This document shows positions 1 to 12,004 of a stretch of 64,000 nucleotides of DNA, piece after piece. Under the pieces are notes generated by a model. The model did not search any database and was not told the DNA's origin. It saw only the letters and a list, made by a program, of their open reading frames with translations. A program made the position numbers and the translations under genes. Each line of letters starts with the position of its first letter. The first letter of the stretch is position 1. Source of the DNA: Cricetomys ansorgei (lineage: Eukaryota > Chordata > Mammalia > Rodentia > Nesomyidae); NCBI GenBank assembly GCA_026225945.1, contig JAMJFZ010002307.1:4742501-4806500 (forward strand). The letters are read 5' to 3'.

Positions 1-239
1 CACCCCCTACTTCAAACTGATATCATCGCAACCCCAAACTCCTGAAAGAGCAGCCTAGCCCATTACCCTGTGTTTCCTCTGGCTCCTCGTGCTCACTCTC
101 TACTCTCAAGTGTCTGTTTCTTTTTCTTAAGAGGCTAGCTTGTCCTTTTTATTGTTTCATTGTAGAAGCTCTTTATGTTCTGGATATAAGTGTCCTTTTA
201 AAAGTATACAGCCAGTTCCGAATATGCCTTCTTGGATAC
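1..239 (-). mobile_element. Old L1 (LINE) fragment, antisense, weak
   Basis: Positions about 120-239 resemble the minus strand of the 3' part of an ancient mammalian L1 ORF2 (phrases such as 'agctctttatgttctggata' are typical). The first 120 bases show nothing I can name. It may belong with the other antisense L1 pieces further right. No coding capacity remains. Confidence 0.35.
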
Positions 240-392
240 ATAAGCAAACGAATCCTTTCAAGTAAATATTGTTGCCCCTTACAACTGAAGAAACAGCTTC
301 TCAGCGAGGCTGAGTTCCTTGTGCAGAATCATCCAACTAATGAATTGCAGACCCAGAGTTTGGAACTAGGTCTATCTGGCTCAAGAAAGTGA
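240..392 (-). repeat. MIR SINE fossil
   Basis: Reads as the reverse complement of the mammalian-wide MIR element: a diverged 'gaggaaactgaggc' type core followed by a 'cagacccagagtttggaact' stretch that mirrors the MIR tRNA-like 5' half. Old and inactive. Confidence 0.6.
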
Positions 393-594
393 AATCTTCC
401 TAGTGTGTCCTTCTGTGGCCATATCTCCACACAAAACCATGCCCTTGAGTTTGCTGAGACATCTCATAAATGTGTGCTTATTATGTGCCAGATGGAGAAA
501 GGAATGGGAAGAGAATGGAAATGTATCGACCGTTGATTTTGAAACAGAAAAGGCATGTAAGGCTTATGCCCACTTGATAATTATAACAGTAGCT

Positions 595-760
595 CAATAC
601 ATCATCTCTTATCAATCTGTCTACCTCCCTATCACCTCCCTATCACCTGTCTACTTAGCTTTCTAACATCTACCATCTATTCATCAACCATCTTCTATCT
701 ATCCATCATTTCTCATTTATCCACCAGATATCTATCCCTCCTTCTATCGCCTGTATAAAA
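595..760. repeat. Degenerate (ATCT)n / (CTAT)n tetranucleotide tract
   Basis: Irregular runs of atct, tatc and acct units with many interruptions. Low complexity, no function apparent. The bases between the MIR and this tract (393-594) show nothing recognisable. Confidence 0.6.
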
Positions 761-1079
761 ACTACATCTCAAAGTGTGTTTATTTTTCAGGACATATCCT
801 TGTACCTTAATGGGGGAAAAGTTCATGTTTATTTAGTAAATGTGTCTGTTATAGGTTGTTTTGTAGTTATTGTTACTTTTGTGTAAAAGTTGTCCTCCGA
901 AGATGTATGAATTTTAGGTGATCAATAAAATGAGCTTATCAAACTGCACATATTTAATATCATTTTCAATATGAATACTATTTCTATCAGCCAGAAATTT
1001 GCTTGAAGTCCCTGCCCAGTCAAGTCCACCTACTCTGAAGATAATCTTCTATTTGTTTCTGTCTCTTTTCTTCCAAAAT
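761..1079. other. Unassigned AT-rich stretch
   Basis: I see no gene, RNA or named repeat here. It contains an isolated 'caataaaatgag' resembling a polyadenylation signal, but nothing upstream looks transcribed or coding. Confidence 0.4.
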
Positions 1080-1268
1080 TTTTCCCCACCTCCTTTCTTC
1101 CCTCCACCCTCCATCCCTTCCTCCCCCTCCCTTCATCTCTTTCCTCCATCCCTTCCTCCCTCCCTTCATCCTTCTTCCATCCCTCCCTCCCTTCATCCCT
1201 TTCCTCTATCTCTGTCTCCCTTCATTCCTTCCCTCCATCCTCCCATCTTTCCTTCCTTCCCCATAATC
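1080..1268. repeat. Pyrimidine-rich minisatellite (CCCTCCATCC-like)
   Basis: Almost only C and T on the plus strand, in loose repeats of cctccatccctt and cttcatcc. The 90-residue frame across it is a translation of low-complexity sequence, not a gene. Confidence 0.8.
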
Positions 1269-1269
1269 T

Positions 1270-1562
1270 AGCTCACTTCATTCTAGAACTTTATACTAAT
1301 GGACACTTTGCATTTACTCTTCCTGTGTCTCCTTTCTCTTAGCATAATTTTAATTGGCATTTGAGGTATTTCTGGTTTGAAGATATTAGAAACAAAGCCA
1401 TGAGGAATCATTCTGAAGAGCTGTTATTTCTACTCAGACACTTCTCATTTATTTTAACATAATGCTTAGGAGTGGAATGCTGTGTCATATACTTGGCCTT
1501 ATGTTTCCCTGTATAAAAACTGGCAAAATTCCTTGCTGTTTGTGCTATTTTATGGCCTCTAG
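1270..1562 (-). mobile_element. Old L1 fragment, antisense
   Basis: Matches the minus strand of a mammalian L1 near the end of ORF2 (including 'cctgtataaaaactggcaaa'). Interrupted on its right by a B2-type SINE and resumed after it, so the SINE inserted into the L1. Confidence 0.55.
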
Positions 1563-1788
1563 AGACATATAAGAATTCTGGTTGTGGGGCTCAGTGATCA
1601 AAGCTCTTATTGTTCTTGTAGAGAGCCTGGTTCCTAGCACCCACATGGCAGTTCACATCTGTTCATAACTCAAATCCAGGGGTTCTAATGCCCTTTTCTG
1701 GCCTCTATGGGCTCCTGCATGCATGTGGTGTACACAAACTCACAAACATACACATGAAAGGAAATAAATAAAAATTTTAAATGTCCTG
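1563..1788 (+). mobile_element. B2/B3-type SINE
   Basis: tRNA-derived rodent SINE. Visible landmarks are 'gggctcagtgatcaaagc' (A-box region), 'gttcctagcacccacatggc' (B-box region), the 'tggcctctatgggctcctgc' body and an A-rich tail with aaataaataaa. It lies inside an antisense L1. Confidence 0.85.
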
Positions 1789-2165
1789 TTTTTCCCATAT
1801 TTATCCAATTTTAATTGCATCAGTATTTCCAATTTTAACTATTCTAGGAGTACATAGTGAGCTCTCAATGAGTGTTTTGTTTGCATTTCCCTGATGATTA
1901 AAGATGCTGAGAGCCTTCTTGTGTGTTTAGTGGCTGCTTGTCAATCTTCCCTCTGCAATACCTACCGTTTTCACTATTTCCAAATCATGTATTTTTATTT
2001 TATAGATGAACTGTCTTTCTTTCATATGTTCTAAATAGACACCTTTGCATATTTTTTTTCTTTTAGTATTTGGGGTTCATCTAATTTTGTTTTTATCAAT
2101 GGAGACTTTTAGTGAGTAGATCTTCATTTTAACTGTTAATTTTGTACTGTATGATGATTTCAATT
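1789..2165 (-). mobile_element. Old L1 fragment, antisense (ORF2 3' region)
   Basis: Contains 'tttccctgatgattaaagat', the minus-strand form of a conserved segment late in L1 ORF2. It continues the fragment at 1270 across the B2 insertion. Confidence 0.65.
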
Positions 2166-2189
2166 GTCTATTTTTATTTTATTTGATGT

Positions 2190-2412
2190 TATTGCTGCGG
2201 TGGGGAGGAGTATGTACGTGATATGTTTATCTGCACCAAGGCACACACATGCAACTTCATGTGTGTGGTGGAGTCAGAGAATAACTTTCAAGGGTCGGTT
2301 TTCTCTTTCAGTCATCTCTCCTTCCAACCAGGAGTTCCATGGATCAAACGCAGGTCATCGGGCTTGCATAGCAGGCGCTTCCACCTCCTGAGCCCCCTCA
2401 CCAGCTCTGTGT
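2190..2412 (-). mobile_element. B3/B4-group SINE, antisense
   Basis: Reverse complement of a tRNA-related rodent SINE: 'catcgggcttgcatagcagg' and 'cacctcctgagccccctcac' correspond to the A/B-box head, and the ca-rich part at 2235-2250 to the tail. Open frames over it are incidental. Confidence 0.7.
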
Positions 2413-2414
2413 GA

Positions 2415-2868
2415 CTTACCGATGAAAAAATATCCCCCCCTGTTTTCTTCCAGGGACTTTAAATTTTCCTGTTTTTAACAATTACTCCTATGGGCACCTG
2501 GAATGTCCTCTGTGATATCGCAGCACGGAAATGAAAGTCACTGTTTCACCCAGTTTCAAGTTCAGCATTGGTGTTAACACAATTTTTTTCCTGCTTCTTT
2601 TGTTGACATCTTTGTCAAAAATAAATTTGTTCCCTCTCTGGACTCTTCAATCTACTTTACGAATCTACTTTAGGTATGAACCAGTGACCCACTCCTGGAT
2701 AGATTAGCTTTACAGTAATGCTTTTAACCAAGTAATATAATTGTCTGACATTTTTTTTTCTTATTTAATATGTTTTGGGTTTTCTGGAACCATAGTAGTT
2801 CCATACATTGTTTATAATCATCATTTCAAATTTTATTTAAAAACTTGTTGGTACTGAATTAACTCCAC
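2415..2868 (-). mobile_element. Old L1 fragment, antisense (ORF2 central-3' region)
   Basis: Reads as antisense L1 ORF2. 'tttgttgacatctttgtcaa' mirrors the 'tttttgacaaagatgtcaac' signature. The same ORF2 region reappears in the opposite orientation immediately to the right. Confidence 0.55.
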
Positions 2869-3345
2869 AGCTCAATTGGAGAAGAATGGAAAGCTAATGG
2901 TTAATGAAGGCTTCAACTAATTTAGACTATGTATCTTTCCATGTAGGTTTCTAAGCAGAATAAGCAATGCTGGAGGCGTCATGTTACCTGATCTCAAACT
3001 GTGCCACAGAGCCATAGTAACACAAAACAGCATGATACAGGCACACAAACAGACACAGACACATTGGATGGAAGGCCCAAAATGCTTCCACGCTGTAGAG
3101 TCCACACAAAGGTGTCAAAAACAAACACTGAAAAGTAATTGGCACCTTCAAATATAGTGCTTAAAAAGATAGATATCTTTATGCAGAAAAATGGAAACTA
3201 ATCCCTCTCTCTCATTCTGTATAGAAATTAATTCAAAATGGAGCAAAGGCCTCAATATAAATTCTTAAGTCTTAAAACTACTGGAAGAAACTATTCCAAG
3301 ACATGGCTTAGAAAAGATGTTCTGTAAAATGCTACAATGAATTTA
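2869..3345 (+). mobile_element. Old L1 ORF2 fragment, sense
   Basis: Clear sense L1 ORF2 sequence: 'ggaggcgtcatgttacctga', 'gccatagtaacacaaaacag', 'catgatacaggcacacaaac' and 'gcagaaaaatggaaactaat', all diverged and frame-broken. Head-to-head with the antisense fragment on its left. Confidence 0.75.
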
Positions 3346-4135
3346 TCCAATTTGAGCAGTCTTTTCCAAAAAGTATAGTTTGTCAATGAACTTCTGATTT
3401 ATATTTATTTCCTTATTTTGGTCATTTTTCATTGTTATTTCCTAAGGTAGAAATGTGTAATTAAATTTCAAAAAACTACTTTTAAGATAATCACTTAAAA
3501 CTACAATTGTCAGTTACCTTATCACTTTAGTTATACATCAAAGAATTTGATAGTTTGTATTTTTGCAATTGTTACATTAAGATTTCTAACTTCCATGTGA
3601 CATCTTCTTTGACCTTCGGTTTTTTAAGCCATACATTATTTAATTTCCAAGTATTTAAGACTCTCTTTGATACCTAATACTGATGTCTAATCTGTTGTAG
3701 CTCCAACATTTAAGTCTGTTAAAATATATTGACAATTGTTTTTGTAACTCAGAATAAAATATACACTGTGGAACATTCTTTGTACTATAAAAAGGAATGT
3801 GAATCTACTGTTGTTGAATTAACTATTATGTAAATGCCAGTTAAAGTAAAGTAACTGACAGTGCTTTCAGAATTTTCTTACTGGTGTGTGTACGTGTGTG
3901 GTGTGTGTGTGTGTGTGTGTGGGTGTGTACGTATGTGTTGTGTGGTGTGTGTGGGGGGGTGTGCTTATCAATTATTAAGAGTGAAGTGCTGAGATTTTCA
4001 ATTATGATTGTAATTTGTTCCTGATTCTCCCTTTCATTGCCTAAGTACAAACTTCATATCTCTGATACTCTATTGTGATCATAAATATTTAAGATTAGTC
4101 TGTCTTCTCAGTGAATTGAAAGTTACCCTTTAATT
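3346..4135 (-). mobile_element. Old L1 fragment, antisense (5'-central ORF2), with GT repeat
   Basis: From about 3570 rightwards the minus strand matches an early part of L1 ORF2 ('catcttctttgaccttcggt', 'tacattatttaatttccaag', 'gtcttctcagtgaattgaaa'). A GT microsatellite at 3883-3960 interrupts it. 3346-3570 is weaker. Confidence 0.6.
3883..3960. repeat. (GT)n microsatellite
   Basis: Imperfect GT dinucleotide run ending in a G-run, inside an antisense L1. Confidence 0.95.
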
Positions 4136-5844
4136 GTTCTAAATCATCTTTCATGCATTTGGGGCTCTGGTTATTGTTTTGGATTTTTGTCTCTTCCACT
4201 CAATGGGATTAACTGACAACCATACATCTTCAAGTTCACTGACCTTTTCTACCGCTTTGCCTGACTCTTAAGCTGGCCTAGTGGTCTTCCAGTGTCATTG
4301 TATTGTATATGCTTAAGGAATACAACATACTGCGATAAACAGGGTGACAGTTACAGCATATAACCATCATCTTGCATAGTGGCCTGTTTTGTGTGTAGCA
4401 AGAGAATCTAAAAGTGGGCTTCATAGGAAAGATGACAACAATTTTATTAAAGTTTGAGATGAAAAACAATAGGTCAGGCAAGCTGAAAATCTCAGCTACC
4501 AAGAGGAGAACTGGGTGAAGAAAAAAGTCACATCTTTTAAGTTAGGAATAGAAACCTGAGAAATAGAAAAGTGAGAAAGCCCTGTCTCCAGGAAAGCAAG
4601 AATGTTATCTGACTTGAGAGGTCACCCCATCCCGGGCTCTTGTACCCTAGGTCAAAAGGTTACACCCGGTGCACATAGTTAGAAATTGAAATGGTGACAG
4701 TTTGTTAAGAAAGAGAAAGAATTCCCAAGAGTAATAGTGGCCTAGAGAGCTGAGGGGAGAGCCAAGAAACATCAGAAGACTTTTATCAGTGGCTGTCTGT
4801 CCTCTCAGAACTGAGGGGTGTTGGAGGTGTAAAGACCTTTACAACCCTCTCCGCGCATATAGCCTGGCTTTCTGAGTGTGCTATGCTACTCAAGTGAAGC
4901 CAGGGTGAAGAAGGACTTCTTACATACATTAAAATTGATGTTTCGGGCTGCAGCTCCCCGTCCTTCTGTCATCATAGAAATAGAAGACCCTCAGAGCAAG
5001 TATGGTCCTGCCGTCAGTAAGTTGGAGCATGAACAACCAATGTCACATGATAAGCAGGCAGTCACGTAATAAGCAAGGAAGACTCTAGAACAATACAGAT
5101 GACGGTGAGTGCTGTGTGGGAAATAATCAGTTCTGAGAGGGCAGACAGCTATTGATAAAAGTCTTCTAATGTTTCTTGTCATCTCTCTGATGACACCTGG
5201 TAGATGAAGGGGTTGGTGACAATATACTATTGTTGCCAAGCAGATGAAATGCCCTGCACACAATTCCTTAGGACAAAAGTACTCAAAGACCAATACCATA
5301 AGCCTGTCCATCAATATCTTGTTCTGCTTATCCTGCTGCCATGATGATGGACCAAGCATTCTGCAGACCTTCACAACTTTGATTCCATTATGACTGGCAG
5401 TCAAGTCATGCCTGGAAGAAACAGCTATTCCTCAACACAAGGCCTAGGCGGAGCTATAGAGCCAGTGTGGGGATGGAGATCTAATTTGCAACAGACAGGT
5501 ACTTGGTAATGACTCTCCTTGCTAATATACAGAGTGTAAGAGTTCAACTTTGGTTATGAAAGTCTAAGGGAATAGTAGAATTAAAGTATGGAAAGGCAAG
5601 TCCTGCTACCCATGGAGACAGTGACGGAGGGGGATGCGGGCTAGCATGGGGAGATAATGGAGGTAAACTAAAATAGCTGAAGTATAAGATCTAGTTAATA
5701 CAGGAATGATAGTCAAGGGAAAAAGAAAGTCCTTCCCAAGCTCCTTTAACAGAACAGGACACATCAAAGCAGGTAGACACTACCATATCGGCTTAGATAG
5801 TAGCCAGTGACAGACAAGGGTGAGGACAAGAAGGTAGGAGCACT
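4136..5844. other. Unassigned stretch, no gene seen
   Basis: About 1.7 kb without a repeat I can name. The longest open frame is 137 codons on the minus strand (4991-5404). It has no recognisable domain, signal peptide or neighbouring exon structure, and I treat it as chance. Confidence 0.4.
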
Positions 5845-5960
5845 GATTATGTGCTAGGCGCCAGACTCCAGAAGTGAAATAAACATGATTGTGCCCTCAA
5901 AAAAGATGAAAGCTATTAACCAATAATAACGGCAATTCAGAATACAAACTGTGATATGAA
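5845..5960 (-). repeat. L2 fossil, antisense
   Basis: 'gattatgtgctaggcgccag' followed by 'gtgccctcaaaaaagatgaa' is the reverse of the L2 3' end (gagggcag... gcctggcacatag...). Short and ancient. Confidence 0.55.
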
Positions 5961-6310
5961 GAAGCATATGAAGTATCGGACGGTCATAAGCACTGTGTGG
6001 CTTTGGGCATATTAATCTCCATGAATTGCAATCTCCTCCTTTGGATGGTTGATGCCATTGTAATTAAAGAAGCCAATGTTGTGCGTGAACATCTTGGCAC
6101 ATCTATGCGTCATAATAGACTTGGTCAACACTGCAGAAGCATGAGAGGTTTGCAGTTGTCCAGGCTGTGGCTGATCTAGAGGCACAGTGCTTTTGTACAG
6201 TGCTTTTGGAACACGGCTGAGAGCCCTCCTTGTCTTTGTCTGTGGAAAAACAGATTGCACAAGTATTAAGGAATCCCAGCTAGAGCTCAAATTTCCTGGC
6301 AGGCACTCAT
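5961..6310. other. Unassigned stretch
   Basis: No repeat or gene recognised. Overlapping open frames on both strands (about 60 and 92 codons) have no support. Confidence 0.35.
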
Positions 6311-6396
6311 CCTTCCCCTAATCATGCAACATTAGGAAATGGGTGCATACCCACCTTCCCCTAACCATGCAACACTAGGAAACGGGCGCACACCCG
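6311..6396. repeat. 43-bp tandem duplication (two copies)
   Basis: Unit one spans 6311-6353 and unit two 6354-6396. Both start 'ccttcccctaa' and contain 'catgcaac', 'taggaaa' and 'gcacacccgg' or its variant. They differ at only about five or six positions. Confidence 0.85.
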
Positions 6397-7469
6397 GATC
6401 TGTGGACAGCTCTAGGGACTGCAGAGCTTGTCAAGGTAACTGAGTAAAATTTAATAACGACAGCTTCTGCCCTCCCCACAGCCCCTAAGGCATACAAGGA
6501 CTGTTAACACACTGCACACTCACTTCCTGAAAGTGTTCCGAGTCACAAAATTAAGCTTACAGGAACAAGGTATTTAAAAACACATTGAAAGCAAATGTTG
6601 AAGGGCCTTTTCAGACTCAGTATGGGTTTTCCCACATGCATTATTTGGAAAATGGGAAATTGTCAACACTTCTCAGTCTGTCTCATGGGAAATCCTCCCA
6701 TTGCATATGATTCCCATCACTTCGTATTAAACAAATGAAATAAACTCTAGACTTCTCTAAGTGTGCATTATATTTAAAGAGATGTGGCTTCCTTGATGCT
6801 GCTCTGAGCTCTCCTCAAATACAAATCGCAGAAAGTCGAACGTGACTACAATGTGTCAAACATGGTACATTGGCTATGAAGGTACTGAGGCTTCTAGAAA
6901 CCACACCAGAGACTTAAAGTACAAACATCTCCATGAAAGAGACTTGGCCTTAATAATCAAAGTAGCTAACAAGTTAGCTTAGAAAAATAGGCCTTAACCA
7001 TAAGTACTAACCGCTACTAATTAAATGTAGAATCTACATGCACAGGCACTTCTACCGATAGATCTTGGTATTAGTTGCTCTGGTCCTTTCTGTGGCCAAA
7101 GCAGTTAAAGAAGGGAAGGGCTTATTTGCCTCACAGTTTGAGGATGCAGTTTATTGTGATGGGAAAGGCATGGCAGAGGTAGGTTCTAGCTGCAGCAAAG
7201 GCACACGAAGCAACTGCTCATGTTACAGCCACAGACGGGAAGCGCGAGAGAGGAATTCCAGTCCTTATCCACCTTCCTCCCCTTTCTCTATTATTCATCT
7301 GGGATCCCCACCTGGATGGGATGGTGCTGCCCACAATCAGGGTGGATCTTCTTTCCTCTGTTAAGCCTCTCTGTAGCAGCCCTCACAGATGAAACCAGAG
7401 GTGTGTCTCCTAGGTGATTCCAAGTCTACTCAGGTTGACAAGGAGTAACCATTCATCACAGGTCCGGCT
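6397..7469. other. Unassigned stretch, no gene seen
   Basis: About 1.1 kb with no repeat, RNA or coding pattern that I recognise. A 99-codon frame (7065-7364) lacks any recognisable feature. Confidence 0.35.
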
Positions 7470-7925
7470 GTTCCTGTGTTAATTAGCTCTCCATCACTGT
7501 GGCAAACTGGAATGTTTGTGTCTAAAAACAATCAACTTAAGAAAGAAAGATTTATTTTGCTCGTGGCTTCAGAGATTTCTATCCGCAGTGCCTTGGTTCT
7601 GTTAATTCCAAGTCCTGTAATAAGGAAGAATGCCGAGCTACAGAGGCACATAGTGGAGAAGACAGCTTACCTTGTGGGACCTGGGAAGGAAGGAGGTGGG
7701 GGCTGGGACAAGATATGTCAGCATACACCCCCCCAGAGACCTAGGCTCTCCTTGATAATAGACAAATAGCTATGGGTCACCCATGGATGTGTCCCTTTAT
7801 AGAGTTACATCTCTCCTGATCCAGTCCTACTCAGGATCCCAACACTGAACAGCACTACAGTGAAAATCAAACCTCCAACACATGTGACTTGGGGGAACTT
7901 TTCATATCCCCAAACTACTGACACT
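7470..7925 (-). mobile_element. MaLR-type LTR (MLT1/MST-like), antisense
   Basis: The plus strand shows the reverse of a MaLR solo LTR. 'aagaaagatttattttgctc' is the reversed poly(A)-signal region (aataaatc), followed by 'ggacaagatatgtcag', and the end 'ctccaacacatgtgacttgg' is the reversed LTR start. MaLRs are non-coding ERVL-related LTR retrotransposons. Confidence 0.7.
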
Positions 7926-10900
7926 CTGATCACAGATACAAGTGCCTGAGTTGCTTTACTTACGTGGATAGCTTCGTTAAATATTTGTATCCTTATATCC
8001 CTGGATTCTCCAGAGAATGCAAAGCATTCTTTTGAAATCAGAAGCTTGGGGAGGAAATAGTTTTTAAATCCAAAACCAGAGCCTCATTTAAGTCTTTCTT
8101 TATGGTTAGCTGTCCTTCTGAATGTCTTCCCACTTGCATTGCCTTCTTGGGACCACTGATTTCCTCTTCTGTGCCTTCCCAGAGATTCTGACAATCTCTT
8201 CTTTTTTAGGCAAATGTGGATTTTTTTTTTCCTAAAATTCCCTTTGGATACAAACTTCTTTACAATATGGCTGATTACAACGCAAGCCATCAAGCCCATG
8301 AGGAAGGACGTGCCCACCTTAGGCTCGGCATCACTGAGTGCTTACTAATATTGCATGGGGGAGGGGGACTCTGGCTTCCAATAGCTTATAAACTCAAGAA
8401 GCAATGTCTGCTTTCCCTCTTCTCTCTTTTATCTGGTGAACATAAAGCTCATCCATTGACTAATTTCCAGAGGTAGATTATTTAGAGACATTTATTAATG
8501 GTGATTTATCTGGTTAATAGGATACCCTTGTAAACCAGACACCATGTTTCGCCAACAAATAAAAAACCAGTAGAGCCGGAAAGCATAAACTGGACCCACT
8601 TCCAGAATTCCTCTATTGCTCCCCGGATGTATAAGATGATTCTTCTTCTTTTTTGACAACATAAAAGAATGAAAGAAAATGAGAAACACTCCCAAAAACA
8701 AAGATACTAAAAATTCTGCCCTCCAACAAATCTGTCTGACACACACAAGTTAAGTAGCTCACAAGGCTGCCAGAGGTTTTGTTCTTTGTTTTGATTCGTT
8801 CATATTTATATCATTAATAATAAATGTGGTTGTGAAAAATCACATGGGCTTTTCCTTTCTCAGAACTCTGGCTACCTGGGGCCTGTACAGAGAACACAAG
8901 AAGGTGTTTGGGTTTCATTCGTGTTGAATGGCAGCAGAGCTTTCAGTAATGCTTTGTGAAGCAATTGCATGATTACCAGGTCAAGCTGACCCTTCGCCCT
9001 CAGTCACCAGCCCACCACACTCCAGCGGCAAATCTGAAAATCTCCAGGTTTTCTTCAGAAAAGCACCCGTGGATACAAACCCCTGTAAGCATGCTACAAA
9101 GAGCCAGATCTCAAAAACACTCCAGCTATGAAGAGAACGAGGTGAATGATGGGTTCCTAAGCTTGTATTTCTCTGTTCTATATTATAATATCTCACAGAA
9201 ACTCTGATTTAGACAAACTAGCTCCCGTTCTGAAGATCTGATTTTATTTTTAATCCAGCTTTTCAGTTAAACTTCACTGCTGGTGGAAATGTGTTGTCAC
9301 TAGCCAGGGCTGAATATAAAATTCCATTATGGAAGTGGCAACGACTTGGTAAGTCAGGTCCGCGTGGCCTATGGCAGTAACTTACTTTGTCTGTGGTTTC
9401 TACTTTGTCAGACTCTGTGGAGCCATGAATCTATCTTGTCCTTAAAAAACTGAAAGAGGTGGCTTTTAAAATAAATGTAATGCTAAATTTATGTGCCCCG
9501 GGAGCAGTGTATCAAGGCCCCTGGGCTGATTAGACCCAGATGTGCATAACAATGTCCGTGTTATGGACCAACTGCAGGTGTGGGAATAGATCCCTTCCCT
9601 GGGACCCTCAGCAATCAGCCCAGTGGTTTCCTCTGGCTCTTAGTTTGGAGTTTTCAATTAACACGACAATGGTATTGTTGTTCTCCAGTATTAGATCATA
9701 TGTCATGTAAATGAACTTGAGTATACAGTTAAACCTGACAAGGTGAATTAGGCCAAGGGTACATGTGTTCAGTATTATAACTTGATTGAGGTTAAATAAT
9801 AATAATAAAAAAAGCCCTGACATGCTATAACGTTTTTATTATTTGGCTTATCAGTGGATTTTCACATTACGCTTTCATAAAACAGAATGTCATTTATAGC
9901 AGGGCGAGACGTTTATGAAAAGTGAGACACACACCGACTCATAGATGGCCGATTTGATTGATCCCAGGTTGGACAGTTTTGTACGGCCAGCACTGCACCT
10001 GGAAGCTCTCTGTGTTTCTTTGTTTTGTTTTGTTTTCAACTTGCTTTCTTCTTTTTCCCAAACTTCATGGTTCTTTATCTCCTCCCTTCACATACATAAT
10101 CAGTACTCACATAATCACCCCTTTGGTAAGCACAGTGGTTTTATTTGGGATCATTCTAAAATATCACTTGCTTTCAAGCAATGAATCTAGCTCCTCAGTA
10201 TCTAGGACCACATTCCGCTGTCCTAGGGGTGCCATGATGCGTGGGAGAGTAGCCGACTCTCTATAAAGCACAGCCAGACAGCTGTCATCTCTCTGAATTA
10301 GACTCTAAGCTTATCAGGACAAGAAACTTATCTATAGCATATAAGTGCCACAGGCCCTGACTGTCCCATGAATAAAGACCAATAAAAACATTTTGTACTT
10401 CACCCCAGAACATTCACAACTCTCATTAATGCTGGCGGACCGTGCACTGCGCAGAACTCTCCACGTTACTTACACCTTAGCTTGTTGCCACAGTCTCTCA
10501 GAGACCAGACCACACTGTAAGTCAATTTGGTAAAATGTACTCTGGGATGCTGGAGCCCAGGGAAAACTTTATTCGTGGTGAGTACATGCACTGTAAAGGT
10601 AAGACAGGCTCATTTGTTCTGAAAGCATTAATAAGCTGCATTGCATAGATTAACAATCTTCATAACATGCTGCTGTCTTGACTCAGAGAAACTTATCTAG
10701 ATGAAGGAGAAATAGCAGGGAAGATGAAGTTAGTCCTGAGCCTCTCTGTAAAAATTCAGACATAGCCAATGGTATGAGAGCCCATGCATGTGAGCATGTA
10801 CCAGTGACTGTCTGACTCTATGAAATTTTCACTACAAATATTGATGTAGGGCATAATTACAAAGACTTTGGTGAATGACTAGTGAGGCTCAATCTGTAAA

Positions 10901-11154
10901 ATAACCACAGAGGAAGGTGGGAAGAATGAGTTCATAAGCTTAAAGGAATAAGATGCTGGCAAATCTGTGTTATAGACAACTCATTCATTCTGGCTCTTAG
11001 GCAGCCATGCTGAACCTCTATGGAACATGAGAGCTGTGCAAGATGACCTGGGTGCAAAGGTGAATGAGCACATAGTCAGTCCTTTTCTCAAAAGGTGATG
11101 GTGCCTAAGTCTAAGTTCCAGAAACAAATCCATAAGTTCAAACAATAGAGACAC
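7926..11154. other. Unassigned stretch, no gene seen
   Basis: About 3.2 kb in which I recognise no SINE, LINE, LTR, RNA or exon. Short open frames of 70-100 codons occur on both strands (for example 8084-8317, 9958-10266) without recognisable motifs. Confidence 0.35.
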
Positions 11155-11328
11155 ATGGGATATCAAAGAAAATGCACCACAGCCCTACAAGATATCTCCG
11201 TGTATAAAGAAGCTTGCTACCAAATATGTCAAGTTAAGCCCGATTCTGAGGACCCACACAGTGGATGGAGAGAATTACACCTAAGAAGTTGTCCTCCAAC
11301 CCTCACACAAGTAAGGTGGCAGGTACAC

Positions 11329-11373
<45 letters not shown>
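11155..11373 (+). mobile_element. B3-type SINE with (CA)n tail
   Basis: Contains 'aagcccgattctgaggaccc' (B-box area) and 'agaagttgtcctccaaccct', which is the B3/B4 body, ending in a CA microsatellite at about 11324-11373 derived from its tail. Confidence 0.75.
11324..11373. repeat. (CA)n microsatellite
   Basis: Nearly pure CA run after 'gtacacacatacatac', grown from the 3' tail of the SINE on its left. Confidence 0.95.
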
Positions 11374-11374
<1 letters not shown>

Positions 11375-11789
11375 TTCTCATTCCTTACTCTTCTAGATGC
11401 CCCAAGTACATTTAACACTAATTTTAAACCTAGTATTTATCTGGGTACACACATGAAACTCTTCCTAGAATCTTGTCACAGGTTTATAATCTATGGAACA
11501 AGATGTAACTGTTCCATGTACAATGAAAAAAATATAGTCCTTTTTTGCCAAGTATGTAGCAGCACTACAAATAAAATTATTCCAAACTCTATGACCCCAC
11601 CACATTACTGAAATGTACTGTGTTCTCTCCTTCAACCAATGGTGTCCAAAAACGTGAAGCAAATGGAAAGTAATGATATTAGAGATGTCAATTACCATTC
11701 TAAACTTAATTAATTGTATCGTTTATCTTCCCAGGTCAGATTCTAGATGCTAATGTGCTATATTAACTGTGGAAGTGTGACAAGGAAAA
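11374..11789. other. Unassigned AT-rich stretch
   Basis: No gene or named repeat seen. A 77-codon minus-strand frame has no recognisable feature. Confidence 0.35.
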
Positions 11790-11940
11790 TTTTTTTAAAT
11801 TTTCAAGACAAAGTCTTACTATGTATCCCTGGCTATCCTGAAACTTTCTGTGCAGACCAGGCTGGCCTCAAACTCACAGAGATCCATCTATCTCCATCAG
11901 TTGCTAGGATTAAAGGCATGTGCCACCATGGCTGACCCAA
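11790..11940 (-). mobile_element. B1 SINE, antisense
   Basis: Reverse complement of B1, a 7SL RNA-derived SINE: 'caagacaaagtcttactatg', 'accaggctggcctcaaactc' and 'ggattaaaggcatgtgccac'. Its reversed A-tail is the T-rich stretch on the left. Confidence 0.95.
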
Positions 11941-12004
11941 TTTTTCTGTTATAAAGAAATCAAAGGGTAAATTGGCTATGACTAGTCAGTATCTTTTTTT
12001 AAGC

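Noticed and set aside
1563..1788. tRNA gene suggested by A-box and B-box motifs
   Set aside because: The motifs belong to B2-type SINEs, which derive from tRNA but do not fold as one. The same holds for all other SINE heads here.
4991..5404. 137-codon minus-strand frame
   Set aside because: No recognisable motif, no start context, no neighbouring exon.
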